The notes under the pieces were generated by a model. That model was not told the DNA's origin, made no database searches, and saw only the letters and a list, made by a program, of their open reading frames with translations. From Alteribacter aurantiacus DSM 18675 (GTDB lineage Bacteria > Bacillota > Bacilli > Bacillales > Salisediminibacteriaceae), in NCBI RefSeq assembly GCF_000429705.1, contig NZ_KE386941.1, positions 620,001 through 684,000 of the forward strand: a DNA stretch of 64,000 bases. The letters are read 5' to 3'. A program made the position numbers and the translations under genes. Positions 24,170 through 33,494 of this stretch are shown here, piece by piece. Each line of letters opens with the position of its first letter. Position 1 is the stretch's first letter.

Positions 24170-24640
24170 GTGGTTAAAGTATTGTTTGTATGTCTTGGTA
24201 ACATTTGCAGATCTCCGATGGCAGAAGCCATTTTCAAGGAAAAGTTAAAGGGGGATGGACTTGAAAATCAAATCGAAGTAGATTCAGCAGGGACAGGGGA
24301 TTGGCACGAAGGAAACCCACCACACGAAGGAACACAAGGGATTTTGAAGGAAAAGAACATCTCGTCCGAGGGATTAAGGGCTCGTCAAGTGAAAGAAGAA
24401 GACTTAGAGATGTATGACTATATTATTGGAATGGATGCAGAAAACGTAGGGAACCTCACTCGGATGAAAGGATTAAAAAAATCGGGAGAAATTGCCCGAC
24501 TCCTTGATTTTGTTGAAGATGGAAAAGAGGACGATGTGCCGGATCCGTACTTTACAGGGAATTTTGATTATGTATACGAGTTGGTGGATGAAGGTTGCGA
24601 AAGGTTACTTGCTCACATTCGTGAAAAAGAGGGATTGTAA
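24170..24640 (+). CDS. Low-molecular-weight protein tyrosine phosphatase (YfkJ-like)
   Basis: A 156-residue LMW phosphatase. The signature loop VCLGNICRSPMAEA (C-x5-R-S) is at the N-terminus, the catalytic acid in DVPDPYF near residue 125, and the loop WHEGNPPHEG around residue 45 shapes the active site. B. subtilis YfkJ has been linked to stress resistance; the substrates here are unknown. I start at GTG 24170 because AAGGAGA is about 9 nt upstream and the protein then begins directly with the first beta strand. The longer ORF from 24134 adds a basic tail not found in the family. Confidence 0.9.
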   Translation: MVKVLFVCLGNICRSPMAEAIFKEKLKGDGLENQIEVDSAGTGDWHEGNPPHEGTQGILKEKNISSEGLRARQVKEEDLEMYDYIIGMDAENVGNLTRMKGLKKSGEIARLLDFVEDGKEDDVPDPYFTGNFDYVYELVDEGCERLLAHIREKEGL

Positions 24641-24801
24641 ATGTAACAAAGAAAGGCTCATGTAGGTTCAGGTCCAAAGACGGGTACCCGCTCATAGAAA
24701 ACGGAATACCAAAATTACTAGCCATTCTTCTGTTGTTTAACTCTGATTTAAACAGGGAAAAGCGATTACATGAATTGGAAGAAGAATGGAGTGAGCAATG
24801 G

Positions 24802-25788
24802 ATGAAAGAAATACAAAAATTTTGGCAAGCGCGAAATTGGATGAAAAGCAATGAAAGCTTTCTTACGACGTGGCATGCTCACGTAGGCTATAAATTGGAT
24901 TTGTTCGACAGCTTCGCCGGAGGGGAAAAAGTACAGGAAGTAGCAGAAAAAGAAGAGTTAAACGGTCAATTGCTTCTTCGATGGGTTGAAGTTGGACTGG
25001 AAGTAGGCCACTTGAAAAAGACCCTTACAGGTAAAATAAAACCGAAGCAAAAAATGCTAAAGTACGTTTCGGCGAAAAGTAAAGACTCAGTAGGAATTTT
25101 ACTTCGTGAAATGATGGAATTACACATACCAACTTTGATGCAGTATCCAGACCTTATGCAAAAAAACGAGCAAATTTCATACTTGGAGGACAAGTTTGCA
25201 AACGTAGTGGCAGAGACTTCAGCTTTATTAGAAAAAGCTTCTGTACCACCTATGATGAAGTGGGTCGGGAAGTACAAACCGAACCATATCGTTGACTTGG
25301 GTTGCGGGTATGGAGGGTATTTGAAAAAAATCAGAGAAACGAATGATTCCGTTACTCTTACAGGTGTTGAAATCAGTGAAGAAGTAGCAAAAGAAGCACA
25401 AGAAAAAGTAAAAGATGATGGAATTACAATTGTGCATGATGATTTAAGGAATTATATAGATAAAGGTGAAAAGGTTGACATGGTGATGCTTCATAACTTG
25501 CTGTATTATTATCACCCGGACGAAAGAGAAACGTTGTTTTTGGACGTGGCTAACCTTCTAAATGAAAAAGGAACGATTACAGTTATCTCTCCTTTAACAG
25601 AAGCGAAACATGGTCAAACATTCGCCGCTGCTTTTAACACGTTCATGTCAGCACATGAAAACCTGTATCCTTTACCTTCAGAAAAGGAAATTGAAGAGTA
25701 TGCGAAAAAAGCAGGATTAAAAGTGAAAATGAGTAAACCGATCATAAAAGAAGGCGGATGGTATTTAATCGGTCTTGAAAAGAAATAA
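24802..25788 (+). CDS. SAM-dependent class I methyltransferase
   Basis: A 328-residue protein with an N-terminal helical domain (about 1-130) resembling the dimerisation region of small-molecule O-methyltransferases. A Rossmann SAM domain follows: VDLGCGYGGYLKKI (motif I), TGVEISEEVAKEAQ (motif II), DMVMLHNLLYYYHPDERETL (motif IV region). The substrate is unknown; the fold is typical of enzymes methylating secondary metabolites. The start is uncertain: ATG 24802 has GGAGTGAG at the right distance, while the open frame extends to TTG 24733 without a visible ribosome binding site. It is followed by asnO but has its own terminator. Confidence 0.78.
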   Translation: MKEIQKFWQARNWMKSNESFLTTWHAHVGYKLDLFDSFAGGEKVQEVAEKEELNGQLLLRWVEVGLEVGHLKKTLTGKIKPKQKMLKYVSAKSKDSVGILLREMMELHIPTLMQYPDLMQKNEQISYLEDKFANVVAETSALLEKASVPPMMKWVGKYKPNHIVDLGCGYGGYLKKIRETNDSVTLTGVEISEEVAKEAQEKVKDDGITIVHDDLRNYIDKGEKVDMVMLHNLLYYYHPDERETLFLDVANLLNEKGTITVISPLTEAKHGQTFAAAFNTFMSAHENLYPLPSEKEIEEYAKKAGLKVKMSKPIIKEGGWYLIGLEKK

Positions 25789-25795
25789 TGGAAAT

Positions 25796-25831
25796 GCTGA
25801 AGCAATCAAAATCGCTTCAGCGTTTTTTTTT
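25796..25831 (+). terminator. Terminator of the methyltransferase gene
   Basis: GCTGAAGC pairs with GCTTCAGC, followed by eight T residues. Confidence 0.88.
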
Positions 25832-26045
25832 GGTAATATACTACTTTCTTTCATGTGAATTACCTTTTAGGGTGACGCTCTTTTTTTTGCGCTCTACATC
25901 TTTTACGAACAAAATGTTGTTTAAAAAGTAATATGAGAAGCGAGCCTACACAGACACCTTTTTTACGTTGTGGGCACCCTCTTTCATTGTAGTGAATACG
26001 ATGTGTTAGAGATTGTATAAAGTGACATGAAAGAGAGGGAGCGAC

Positions 26046-27890
26046 ATGTGTGGAATTACCGGATGGGTGGATTTCAAACGGCCGATCGAAAACGAAGAAA
26101 GCACACTCAAAAAGATGGCACAAACCTTGTCAAAACGAGGTCCTGATGCATCAGAAGTTTGGGCCAAAGGGCATGCAGGATTCGGTCATACAAGATTGAT
26201 CGTTGTCGACCCGAAAGGCGGTCTCCAACCGATGAGCCGCACCAAAAATGACAATACGTACACCGTTTGTTATAACGGAGAGTTGTATAATACCGAAGAT
26301 ATTCGTTCGGACTTGCAAAAGAGAGGGTATACCTTTTTATCTCACTCGGATACGGAAGTCCTTTTAACCGCTTTTATCGAGTGGGGTGAACAGTGTGTAG
26401 AAAAGTTCAATGGCATTTTCGCTTTTGCCATTTGGGATGAAAAGAAAGAGCAATTGTTTTTGGGGAGAGACAGACTTGGTGTTAAGCCACTGTTTTACCT
26501 TGAGCATAAAACAGGAATCATGTTCGGTTCAGAACCTAAAGCCATTCTTGCTCACCCTGAAATTACAGCTGAAATAGATGAAGACGGCTTGCAGGAATTA
26601 CTTGCCCTGTGTCCGTCACGGACGCCGGGGCATGGGGTTTACAAAGGTATGAAGGAATTAAGGCCTGCCCATTTTTTGAAAATCAGTCGAGAAGGTTTGC
26701 GTGTGAATCGTTATTGGCAAGTTAAAAGTGAAAAGCATATCCAAACAGCAGATGAAACAGCCGAACAAATCCGCTGGTTGTTGACGGATACGGTGGAAAG
26801 ACAACTCGTGGCCGATGTGCCTGTATGCACCTTTTTGTCAGGCGGAGTTGATTCCAGCGCTCTTACAGCGTTGGCTGCAACCTACTTTAAAAAACAAGGA
26901 AGGGGCACGCTCAGTACCTATTCCATTGACTACGAGGAAAACGACAAATACTTTAAGGCAAGTAAGTTCCAGCCCAACCCAGATGCTCCTTGGATCAAGA
27001 AGATGTCTGAGTTCTTAGGCTCGAACCATCATGGATGTGTAATCAATAATGATGTCCTCTTTGATTACTTGGCACCGGCTACAGTCGCGAGGGACTTTCC
27101 CGGGATGGCAGATATCGACTCGTCACTACTTTGGTTTAGCGAACAAATCAAGAACGATGTAACCGTCGGACTTTCAGGAGAATGCGCTGATGAAATCTTC
27201 GGCGGATATCCATGGTTTCATGATGAAGAAACGATTAAAAGAGAAAGCTTTCCATGGATGAGGTCCGTACAAGAGCGTCAGGAGCTGTTGAGGCCAGAAT
27301 GGAATCAAAGGCTCCACCTTAACGAGTATGTAGAAAAAAGATACACAGATACCGTAAAAGAAACGCCTTTACTTGACGCTGAGACAGAGTTGGAACAAAA
27401 GAGACGCGCCTTATTTTACTTGAATATGACGTGGTTTATGACAACCTTATTGGACAGAAAAGATCGGATGAGTATGGCAGCGAGTCTGGAAGTAAGGGTC
27501 CCATTTGCGGATCACAGACTAGTCGAGTATGTATGGAACATTCCTTGGGATATGAAAATGTACGGTGGGAGAGAGAAAGGGATCTTGCGAAAGGCATTGG
27601 AAGGCGTTCTTCCTCACGAGATTTTATACCGCAAGAAAAGTCCATATCCTAAAACCCACCACCCTGTTTATACAGAAAAAGTGACAACGGCTCTCCAACG
27701 TGTGATTGACGAAGGGGACTCCACGCTATTCGACCTTTTTGACAAGAAAAAAATTCAAGAACTTGTTACTACTAAAGGGTCGTCATTTAAAACACCTTAT
27801 TTCGGTCAATTGATGAGTGGCCCTCAATTGATCGCTCATATTTGGCAGTTCCATCATTGGCTTACAACTGCAAAAGTGAAATTACGTTAA
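26046..27890 (+). CDS. asnO: Asparagine synthetase (glutamine-hydrolysing), AsnO type
   Basis: A 614-residue class II asparagine synthetase, the same length as B. subtilis AsnO. The N-terminal amidohydrolase begins with Cys2 (MCGITGWVDF) and carries SKRGPD and CYNGELYN. The C-terminal ATP-pyrophosphatase domain has FLSGGVDSSALTALAA and GLSGECADEIFGGYPWFH. It makes asparagine from aspartate, glutamine and ATP. AsnO is the sporulation-associated paralogue in B. subtilis, which fits, but I see no clear sigma-E site here. GAGAGGGAG precedes the ATG; a 250-nt leader separates it from the methyltransferase and holds no other gene. Confidence 0.92.
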   Translation: MCGITGWVDFKRPIENEESTLKKMAQTLSKRGPDASEVWAKGHAGFGHTRLIVVDPKGGLQPMSRTKNDNTYTVCYNGELYNTEDIRSDLQKRGYTFLSHSDTEVLLTAFIEWGEQCVEKFNGIFAFAIWDEKKEQLFLGRDRLGVKPLFYLEHKTGIMFGSEPKAILAHPEITAEIDEDGLQELLALCPSRTPGHGVYKGMKELRPAHFLKISREGLRVNRYWQVKSEKHIQTADETAEQIRWLLTDTVERQLVADVPVCTFLSGGVDSSALTALAATYFKKQGRGTLSTYSIDYEENDKYFKASKFQPNPDAPWIKKMSEFLGSNHHGCVINNDVLFDYLAPATVARDFPGMADIDSSLLWFSEQIKNDVTVGLSGECADEIFGGYPWFHDEETIKRESFPWMRSVQERQELLRPEWNQRLHLNEYVEKRYTDTVKETPLLDAETELEQKRRALFYLNMTWFMTTLLDRKDRMSMAASLEVRVPFADHRLVEYVWNIPWDMKMYGGREKGILRKALEGVLPHEILYRKKSPYPKTHHPVYTEKVTTALQRVIDEGDSTLFDLFDKKKIQELVTTKGSSFKTPYFGQLMSGPQLIAHIWQFHHWLTTAKVKLR

Positions 27891-27918
27891 CGCCTGTTTT
27901 TTGCAGGCGTTTTTTTGT
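27889..27918 (+). terminator. Terminator of asnO
   Basis: AACGCCTG pairs with CAGGCGTT, followed by seven T residues, overlapping the stop codon. Confidence 0.9.
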
Positions 27919-27970
27919 TCGATGTAGAAGTAATTGGAAATGGTTATAAAAAGTGTATAAGGGTTAATCG

Positions 27971-27999
27971 TTGCTCTGTCCCGTATTTGGTGGTATACA
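27971..27999 (+). promoter_or_regulatory. Sigma-A-type promoter of the carotenoid operon
   Basis: TTGCTC (27971-27976), 17 nt, TATACA (27994-27999), about 80 nt before the first crt ATG. Confidence 0.55.
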
Positions 28000-28014
28000 T
28001 AGTGTATAAGTTTT

Positions 28015-28040
28015 GTTTAACTATTTTCGACTGAGGGAAA
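28015..28040 (+). promoter_or_regulatory. Sigma-B-type promoter of the carotenoid operon
   Basis: GTTTAA (28015-28020), 14 nt, GGGAAA (28035-28040). The general-stress consensus is GTTTAA-N12-15-GGGWAW. The first crt ATG lies 36 nt further on, giving a short leader. The staphyloxanthin operon of S. aureus is likewise sigma-B controlled. Confidence 0.75.
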
Positions 28041-28076
28041 AGGTTTTGCAGGATCATGTTAGGCGGGGGAGATAAA

Positions 28077-29573
28077 ATGAATACTAAAAAAATTGCTATT
28101 ATTGGTGCCGGTCCAGGTGGGTTGGCTGCAGCCATGATGCTTTCTTATAAAGGTTTTTCTGTAGATGTATACGAAAAGCAACCCTACATAGGGGGACGGA
28201 CCTCCAGAGTAACAAAAGGAGATTACCAGTTTGATCTTGGACCAACATTTTTTAGTATGCCGCACATTCTGGAAGAGATATTTGAATTTTCCGGGAGAGA
28301 TTTGCATGAGTATGTGGACCTAGTTGAACTTGATACGATGTATGAACTGAAGTTTGAAGAATTAAGCATCCGCGCAACGAGAAACAGAGAAGTTATGAAA
28401 CAGCGAATTGAAGAACATTTTCCTGGTTACGGAGAACGATACGAACAATTTATGGTCGATACGAAAAAGAAAATGAATAAATTGATGCCTATGCTTCAAA
28501 ACAAACACGGCAGTCTTCTCGATTATGTAAGGCTAAGAAGTTTAAAAGCGTTGCCGGAACTGGAGGCAGGTCGCTCTTTGTACGAAGTGTTAGGTCGTTA
28601 CTTTGATGATGAGAGGTTGAAGCTTTCCTTTACATTTCAATCCAAGTATTTAGGCATGTCTCCATGGGAATGCCCCGGAGCGTTCAGCATCCTTTCATAT
28701 ATGGAACACGAATGGGGTGTCTTTCACCCGGTCGGGGGCTTGAACAAGCTTACGGAAGCAATGGCTACCGTGGTCAAAGAACATGGTGGACGTATTCATA
28801 CAGGAAATGGCGTAAGGAAATTCATTTTGGATAAAAAGAAACTCACAGGGCTTGAACTGGAAGACGGACAAATTGTTCAGGCTGATGATGTGGTCATGAA
28901 TGCTGATTTCGCAAGAGGGATGACGACCTTTCTTGATGAAGGCCAATTGAAAAGATATTCAAAGGAAGCACTTGAAAAGAAAAAATACTCCTGTTCTACA
29001 TTTATGATCTATGCAGGCGTAAGCAAAAAAGTCGATCTTAATCACCATACGATTTTATTTTCAGAAGACTATAAACAAAATGTAGAAGAGATTACCCGAA
29101 CAGGAAAGCTATCGGCAGATCCTTCCGTCTATGTGCATAATGCGTCAGTAACGGACCCCACTTTAGCACCTGATGGCAAATCTGCTCTTTATATTCTTGC
29201 TCCTGTTCCAAACAATTTTAGCGGAATCGATTGGAATAAAGAAAAAGAAAGATTTAAAGATTTAGTATGGGATTTAGTAGAAAAGAAAACCGGACAGTCG
29301 TTACGAGATGATGTAGAAGTAGAAGAAGTGCTAACACCATACGACTGGGAACATGATAAACAAGTGTACAAAGGTGCTACGTTCAACCTCGCTCACAACT
29401 TGGGACAAATGATGTACTTTAGACCTCACAACCAATTTGAAGAGATCGACAGGCTATGGCTTGTAGGAGGAGGTACCCACCCAGGAAGTGGCCTCCCGAC
29501 AATCTTTGAATCAGCAAGAATTACGTCAAACGAAATCATAAATAAGTATGAGAGAGTAGGGGTGCAATCATGA
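28077..29573 (+). CDS. CrtN-type carotenoid desaturase/oxidase, paralogue 1
   Basis: A 498-residue FAD enzyme of the phytoene-desaturase family. The dinucleotide fold IAIIGAGPGGLAAAMML is at the N-terminus, then DLGPTFFSMP, YSCSTFMIYAGV mid-protein, and the C-terminal FAD motif LVGGGTHPGSGLPTIFESAR. Its middle (SCSTFM, LYILAPVPN, GIDW) is close to S. aureus diapophytoene desaturase CrtN. I think it most likely desaturates diapophytoene, but three paralogues occur here and their roles cannot be separated by eye. I start at ATG 28077 after GGGGGAGA. It overlaps the next gene by 4 nt (ATGA). Confidence 0.82.
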   Translation: MNTKKIAIIGAGPGGLAAAMMLSYKGFSVDVYEKQPYIGGRTSRVTKGDYQFDLGPTFFSMPHILEEIFEFSGRDLHEYVDLVELDTMYELKFEELSIRATRNREVMKQRIEEHFPGYGERYEQFMVDTKKKMNKLMPMLQNKHGSLLDYVRLRSLKALPELEAGRSLYEVLGRYFDDERLKLSFTFQSKYLGMSPWECPGAFSILSYMEHEWGVFHPVGGLNKLTEAMATVVKEHGGRIHTGNGVRKFILDKKKLTGLELEDGQIVQADDVVMNADFARGMTTFLDEGQLKRYSKEALEKKKYSCSTFMIYAGVSKKVDLNHHTILFSEDYKQNVEEITRTGKLSADPSVYVHNASVTDPTLAPDGKSALYILAPVPNNFSGIDWNKEKERFKDLVWDLVEKKTGQSLRDDVEVEEVLTPYDWEHDKQVYKGATFNLAHNLGQMMYFRPHNQFEEIDRLWLVGGGTHPGSGLPTIFESARITSNEIINKYERVGVQS

Positions 29574-31033
29574 AAACAGCCATTATTGGAGGGGGGATCG
29601 GTGGTCTCGTTACTGCCCTTTATCTTTCAAAAGACGGACATGATGTGACCATATACGAACAGCAGTCGGACGTTGGTGGACGTCTCTCATTTGTGGAACA
29701 CGACGGATTTAAGATCGATGAGGGACCGACAATCGTTTTACTACCGGATATGATTCGTACCATCTTACAGGAAACAGGCATCAATCCAGATCGACTTGAA
29801 ATGGAGCGGATTGATCCCCTTTATCCGATCCATTTTCCAGATGGGACAACCTTTGTTAAATGGAGTAATAGAGAAAACCAGTTAGAAGAAATCAAACGGG
29901 TTTTCCCAGGGGAAGAAGAATCGTTTCTTCGGTATATGGACGACATGAAAGACCGCTTTAATAAAGGGAGAGCGGCTTTTATGGACAGAGACTTTCGAGA
30001 CCGTAAGTCGTTTTTTTCAAAAGCCAATATGAAAACATTACTCAAACTAAAAGCGTATCAGTCGGTTCGAACGCAAGCGAAGCACTATTTCACCGATACA
30101 AAGATGCAAGATGCATTTTCGTTACAGACACTATACATTGGTGGCGCTCCTGACGAAACACCGGCCATATATTCCCTTGTACCTTTCAGTGAGCATTACC
30201 ATGGGATTTGGTATGTGCGAGGAGGATATGCGTCACTTGTAGAACTTGTGACAGAAGAGCTTGTAAAGCGAGGAGTAAAAATCAAGACGAATGCAACGGT
30301 TACAGAAATAGAGACGGATGGCAAAAAGGGCACGGTTCTTCATGTAAATGAGGAAAGGCATGCCTATGATTCGTTTATTGTAAACGGAGATTTCCCCGTA
30401 TCTAGAAAGCTTGTCAGTGGAGAGAAAAAAGGGCGTTCCTTTTCCCCATCATCTGGCTGTCTGCTCCTTTATTTGGGGATTAAGGGGGAGCTTGATACAG
30501 ACACTGTTCATCAATTTTATATGGGCGAAAGCCTGGATGAAAACATGAAGGAAATCTTTGAAAAGCGTGAATTACCAACGGATCCTTCATTCTATGTTTT
30601 TTCTCCGTCAAAAATGGATAAGTCTCTCGCTCCTAAAGGATACAGCAGTGCCTATGTACTGGTGCCCGTTCCGAGTGGGGATAGCTTATCTGAAAAGGAA
30701 TATGAAGAGTATGCAGAAAAAATTATGGACTCTCTTGAACAACGAATGGATAAGGACATCCGAAAGAAGCTTGTTTGGAAAAAGATGAAGACGCCAATCG
30801 AAGCAAAGAAGGAAGGCTTGTTTGACGGAGGTTCGTTCGGTCTTGCTCCGTCCCTTTTCCAATCAGGAGTGTTTAGACCACAATTGCAGCCATTCCCTTA
30901 TTCTAATATCTATGCGGTAGGTGCTTCTATCCACCCGGGCGGTGGCGTGCCGATCGTGATGCAAGGGGCAAAACTGCTAGCTCAAGCGATCCGTGAAAAA
31001 GAACAGGTATCAAGACCGCTAGAGTCATATTAA
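29570..31033 (+). CDS. CrtN-type carotenoid desaturase/oxidase, paralogue 2
   Basis: A 487-residue FAD enzyme, same family. TAIIGGGIGGLVTALYL and DEGPTIVLLPDM mark the N-terminus; SLQTLYIGGAPDETPAIYSL and WYVRGGYASLVELV resemble the corresponding block in S. aureus CrtN. The FAD motif near the end is YAVGASIHPGGGVPIVMQGA. It could share stepwise desaturation with paralogue 1, or desaturate a different intermediate. It is translationally coupled to paralogue 1 and followed after 70 nt by crtM. A hairpin-like stretch (CTACTATTAATGTAG) lies in that gap. Confidence 0.82.
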   Translation: MKTAIIGGGIGGLVTALYLSKDGHDVTIYEQQSDVGGRLSFVEHDGFKIDEGPTIVLLPDMIRTILQETGINPDRLEMERIDPLYPIHFPDGTTFVKWSNRENQLEEIKRVFPGEEESFLRYMDDMKDRFNKGRAAFMDRDFRDRKSFFSKANMKTLLKLKAYQSVRTQAKHYFTDTKMQDAFSLQTLYIGGAPDETPAIYSLVPFSEHYHGIWYVRGGYASLVELVTEELVKRGVKIKTNATVTEIETDGKKGTVLHVNEERHAYDSFIVNGDFPVSRKLVSGEKKGRSFSPSSGCLLLYLGIKGELDTDTVHQFYMGESLDENMKEIFEKRELPTDPSFYVFSPSKMDKSLAPKGYSSAYVLVPVPSGDSLSEKEYEEYAEKIMDSLEQRMDKDIRKKLVWKKMKTPIEAKKEGLFDGGSFGLAPSLFQSGVFRPQLQPFPYSNIYAVGASIHPGGGVPIVMQGAKLLAQAIREKEQVSRPLESY

Positions 31034-31103
31034 GAGATTATTCCGTTTAATCATGCTACTATTAATGTAGTATAGTAAAGCGTTATTGAGAAGGAGGAAG
31101 ATC

Positions 31104-31946
31104 ATGCTCTCGGTAAATGAAGCTTACGAACAATGCCATAATGTCATTAAATATCATTCCAAAACCTTTGCCAAAGCGTTTGGTCATTTGCCTTTGAAGA
31201 AGAGAAACGCCGTTTGGGCCGTCTATGCCTTTTGCAGAACAGCAGATGACATCGTCGATGAAGGGGATCATCCAACTCAAGAACTAGCCGTGTTCAAACG
31301 CCAACTGTATTCATTTGCTGAGGGGGAGCTTCCTGAGGAAAATTATTTGTGGATTGCTCTTCGACATACATTCGCTACCTTCGAGATGGACTTGCAGCCT
31401 TTTTACGATATGCTTGAAGGCCAATACATGGATTTGGTGAAAAAGAGGTATGAAACTTTGGATGATGTCAAGCATTATTCCTATCATGTAGCAAGTACGG
31501 TCGGCCTAATGCTGTTACCGATTTTAGCTCCTGAAAAGAAGGAACGTTTGAGAGAAGGAGCAATCTCCCTTGGAATTGCCATGCAAATTACGAACATTTT
31601 ACGGGACGTGGGTGAAGACCTTGAAAGAGATCGCATTTACCTACCCGAATCGTTAATGACAAAGCTTGGTTACAACGAAAGAATGCTCACAGAAGGCATT
31701 GTAAATGAAGAATTTATTGAAGTGTGGGAGACAATGGCCAAGGAGGCCGAGCATTTTTACGAGAAAGGGCTTGCTTCATTAAAAGAATATCCTTTGGATT
31801 CTCGTATCCCTGTAAAAGCCGCAGCCTTGTTTTATCGTGAAATATTGACGTCGGTCCGAAATAATGGCTATGAAGTGTTTCATGAACGGGCTTTTGTTTC
31901 AGTGGAAGAAAAAAATAAGATCTTAAAAACAATGGTTAATGGATAA
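31104..31946 (+). CDS. crtM: Dehydrosqualene (4,4'-diapophytoene) synthase
   Basis: A 280-residue trans-isoprenyl synthase of the squalene/phytoene class. The two aspartate-rich motifs are present: FCRTADDIVDEGD near residue 48 and NILRDVGEDLERDRIYLP near residue 165. It condenses two farnesyl diphosphates head-to-head to 4,4'-diapophytoene, the committed step to C30 carotenoids. Its length and neighbours favour CrtM over C40 CrtB. AAGGAGG lies 6 nt before ATG 31104; an upstream ATG at 31086 sits before that site. The gene ends the left arm of the island and shares a terminator with the right arm. Confidence 0.9.
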   Translation: MLSVNEAYEQCHNVIKYHSKTFAKAFGHLPLKKRNAVWAVYAFCRTADDIVDEGDHPTQELAVFKRQLYSFAEGELPEENYLWIALRHTFATFEMDLQPFYDMLEGQYMDLVKKRYETLDDVKHYSYHVASTVGLMLLPILAPEKKERLREGAISLGIAMQITNILRDVGEDLERDRIYLPESLMTKLGYNERMLTEGIVNEEFIEVWETMAKEAEHFYEKGLASLKEYPLDSRIPVKAAALFYREILTSVRNNGYEVFHERAFVSVEEKNKILKTMVNG

Positions 31947-31975
31947 TACGTAAAAAGGATGTTTGTTTTAGAAAT

Positions 31976-32022
31976 AAAGGTGCTCCAACTAGGATGTCAT
32001 ATCCTTTTGGAGCACCTTTTTT
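31976..32022. terminator. Bidirectional terminator in the centre of the carotenoid island
   Basis: AAAGGTGCTCCA pairs with TGGAGCACCTTT with T-rich tails on both strands, between crtM and the convergent crtP-like gene. Confidence 0.9.
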
Positions 32023-33494
32023 TATTGTAGTTCTTTTCGTAATCGATCCGCTGCATTCATACCACTCAAAACGACCATCGGAGACCCGCCACCAGGATGT
32101 GTACTTCCCCCTGCGAAGAAGAGGTTCGAAATATCGGGGCTTTGATTGTATGGTCTTAAGAAAGTATCAGAGCGACGGTTCGAAGCAATTCCGTACAAGG
32201 ACCCTTTATAGGCGTTAAAGGTATCTGCAATCTCTTTTGGGGTAACTGTTTTTTTATGAAGCAAGTGAGGCAAAATGGCAATCCCTTTTGCTTTTAAACG
32301 CTCAAAGATCAATTCCTCGTATTCAAAAGGATCAACAGATAACTGTTCACCCTCTTTTAACGGGGGGGCATTAACAAGGATAAACAAATTGTCTCCATCA
32401 GGGGAGACGCTTGGGTCGGTTTTGGAAGATGTACAAATGTAGATGGTGGGATCTTTTGAATATTCTTGTTTCGTAAAAATTGATTCGAATTCATCTTTAT
32501 AGTTATCATTGAAAAACACTTGATGATGATGAAGATCGAAACGATGATTTACCGCAGCTAAGGTAACAAATGCTGAGACGGATGGTGAAAAGCGGTTCAT
32601 CTTTCGATTAGACATTTTCGGCCGAACTTGTTCTTCCAGGAGGGCCGGAACCTGTGTGAGTAAGTCACCGTTCATGACAATTGCATCCACGTCAAAAGAT
32701 TGATCATCTGATGTGATAACAGTTGTAGCTTGTTTGTTTTTTGTACGTATCTGTTTTATTCCGCAGTTCCTAAAGATCGATACTCCAAGTCTTTCGGCAG
32801 CTTTTGTCAACCCTTTGGCGATCTCCACGTTCCCTCCCTTTGTATAATACACCCCATCGGTAAGCTCTAAATGTCCAATTAAAGCAAACGTGGCAGGGGA
32901 GCGGTATGGGGAAGAACCAATATATGTGGCATATCTGTTAAAGGCTTGAACAATACGATCATCACGAAAATACTGACGGTGAAAAGCATCCAAGCTTTGT
33001 AGTGGTTTTACGCTCATGAGAGCTTTAGCAAGAGGAAGGGAAAGGTAATCTTTCCAAGACGAAAACGTACGCTTGAAAAAATGTGTTTCAGCAAGGGTAT
33101 ATAAACGAGCGACTTCTTCTTTATACTGCCGATATCCTATTGCACTATGAGGATCGATACTCGAGAGCTCTTCTTCCATTCGATCCTGGTTCGAAGAAAA
33201 GAAGAAAGAGGAACCGTCGTTAAAGACGTTTTTCGTATGTGTTTCAAGACGCTTAAACGAAAAGTATTCGTCAGGATTCTCTCCCGCATCCAATAATACT
33301 TGCTTGAATACGTGTGGCATTGTAATCGTATTCGGACCAAAGTCGAAGGAATGAGTTCCTAGTTGCACTTCGTGTAGTTTTCCGCCTGTATGAGCATTTT
33401 TTTCAAACAATAGAACGTGATAGCCGTGACTTTTCAAGCGAATAGCTGAAGCGAGTCCGCCTAGTCCACCACCTATAACCGCGATTGTTTTCAT
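32022..33494 (-). CDS. CrtP-like diapocarotenoid oxidase, paralogue 3
   Basis: A 490-residue FAD enzyme that resembles S. aureus diaponeurosporene oxidase CrtP more than CrtN: IAVIGGGLGGLASAIRL, DFGPNTITMPHVF, YATYIGSSPYRSPATFALIG with YYTKGG, and the end FFAGGSTHPGGGSPMVVLSG. It should oxidise the terminal C4 methyl to an aldehyde or carboxylate. I start at ATG 33494, which overlaps the glycosyltransferase stop by 4 nt and has GGAAAGGAAG upstream; the longer start adds seven residues. Last gene of the right-arm operon. Confidence 0.85.
   Translation of the reverse strand: MKTIAVIGGGLGGLASAIRLKSHGYHVLLFEKNAHTGGKLHEVQLGTHSFDFGPNTITMPHVFKQVLLDAGENPDEYFSFKRLETHTKNVFNDGSSFFFSSNQDRMEEELSSIDPHSAIGYRQYKEEVARLYTLAETHFFKRTFSSWKDYLSLPLAKALMSVKPLQSLDAFHRQYFRDDRIVQAFNRYATYIGSSPYRSPATFALIGHLELTDGVYYTKGGNVEIAKGLTKAAERLGVSIFRNCGIKQIRTKNKQATTVITSDDQSFDVDAIVMNGDLLTQVPALLEEQVRPKMSNRKMNRFSPSVSAFVTLAAVNHRFDLHHHQVFFNDNYKDEFESIFTKQEYSKDPTIYICTSSKTDPSVSPDGDNLFILVNAPPLKEGEQLSVDPFEYEELIFERLKAKGIAILPHLLHKKTVTPKEIADTFNAYKGSLYGIASNRRSDTFLRPYNQSPDISNLFFAGGSTHPGGGSPMVVLSGMNAADRLRKELQ

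Noticed and set aside
25832..26045. A leader RNA or T-box before asnO
   Set aside because: No T-box TGGNACCGCG motif, no stable terminator and no known aptamer core could be found.
28077..31033. Possible recent tandem duplication of the two left-arm crtN-like genes
   Set aside because: The two proteins share family motifs but little else, so duplication is old; they are distinct paralogues.
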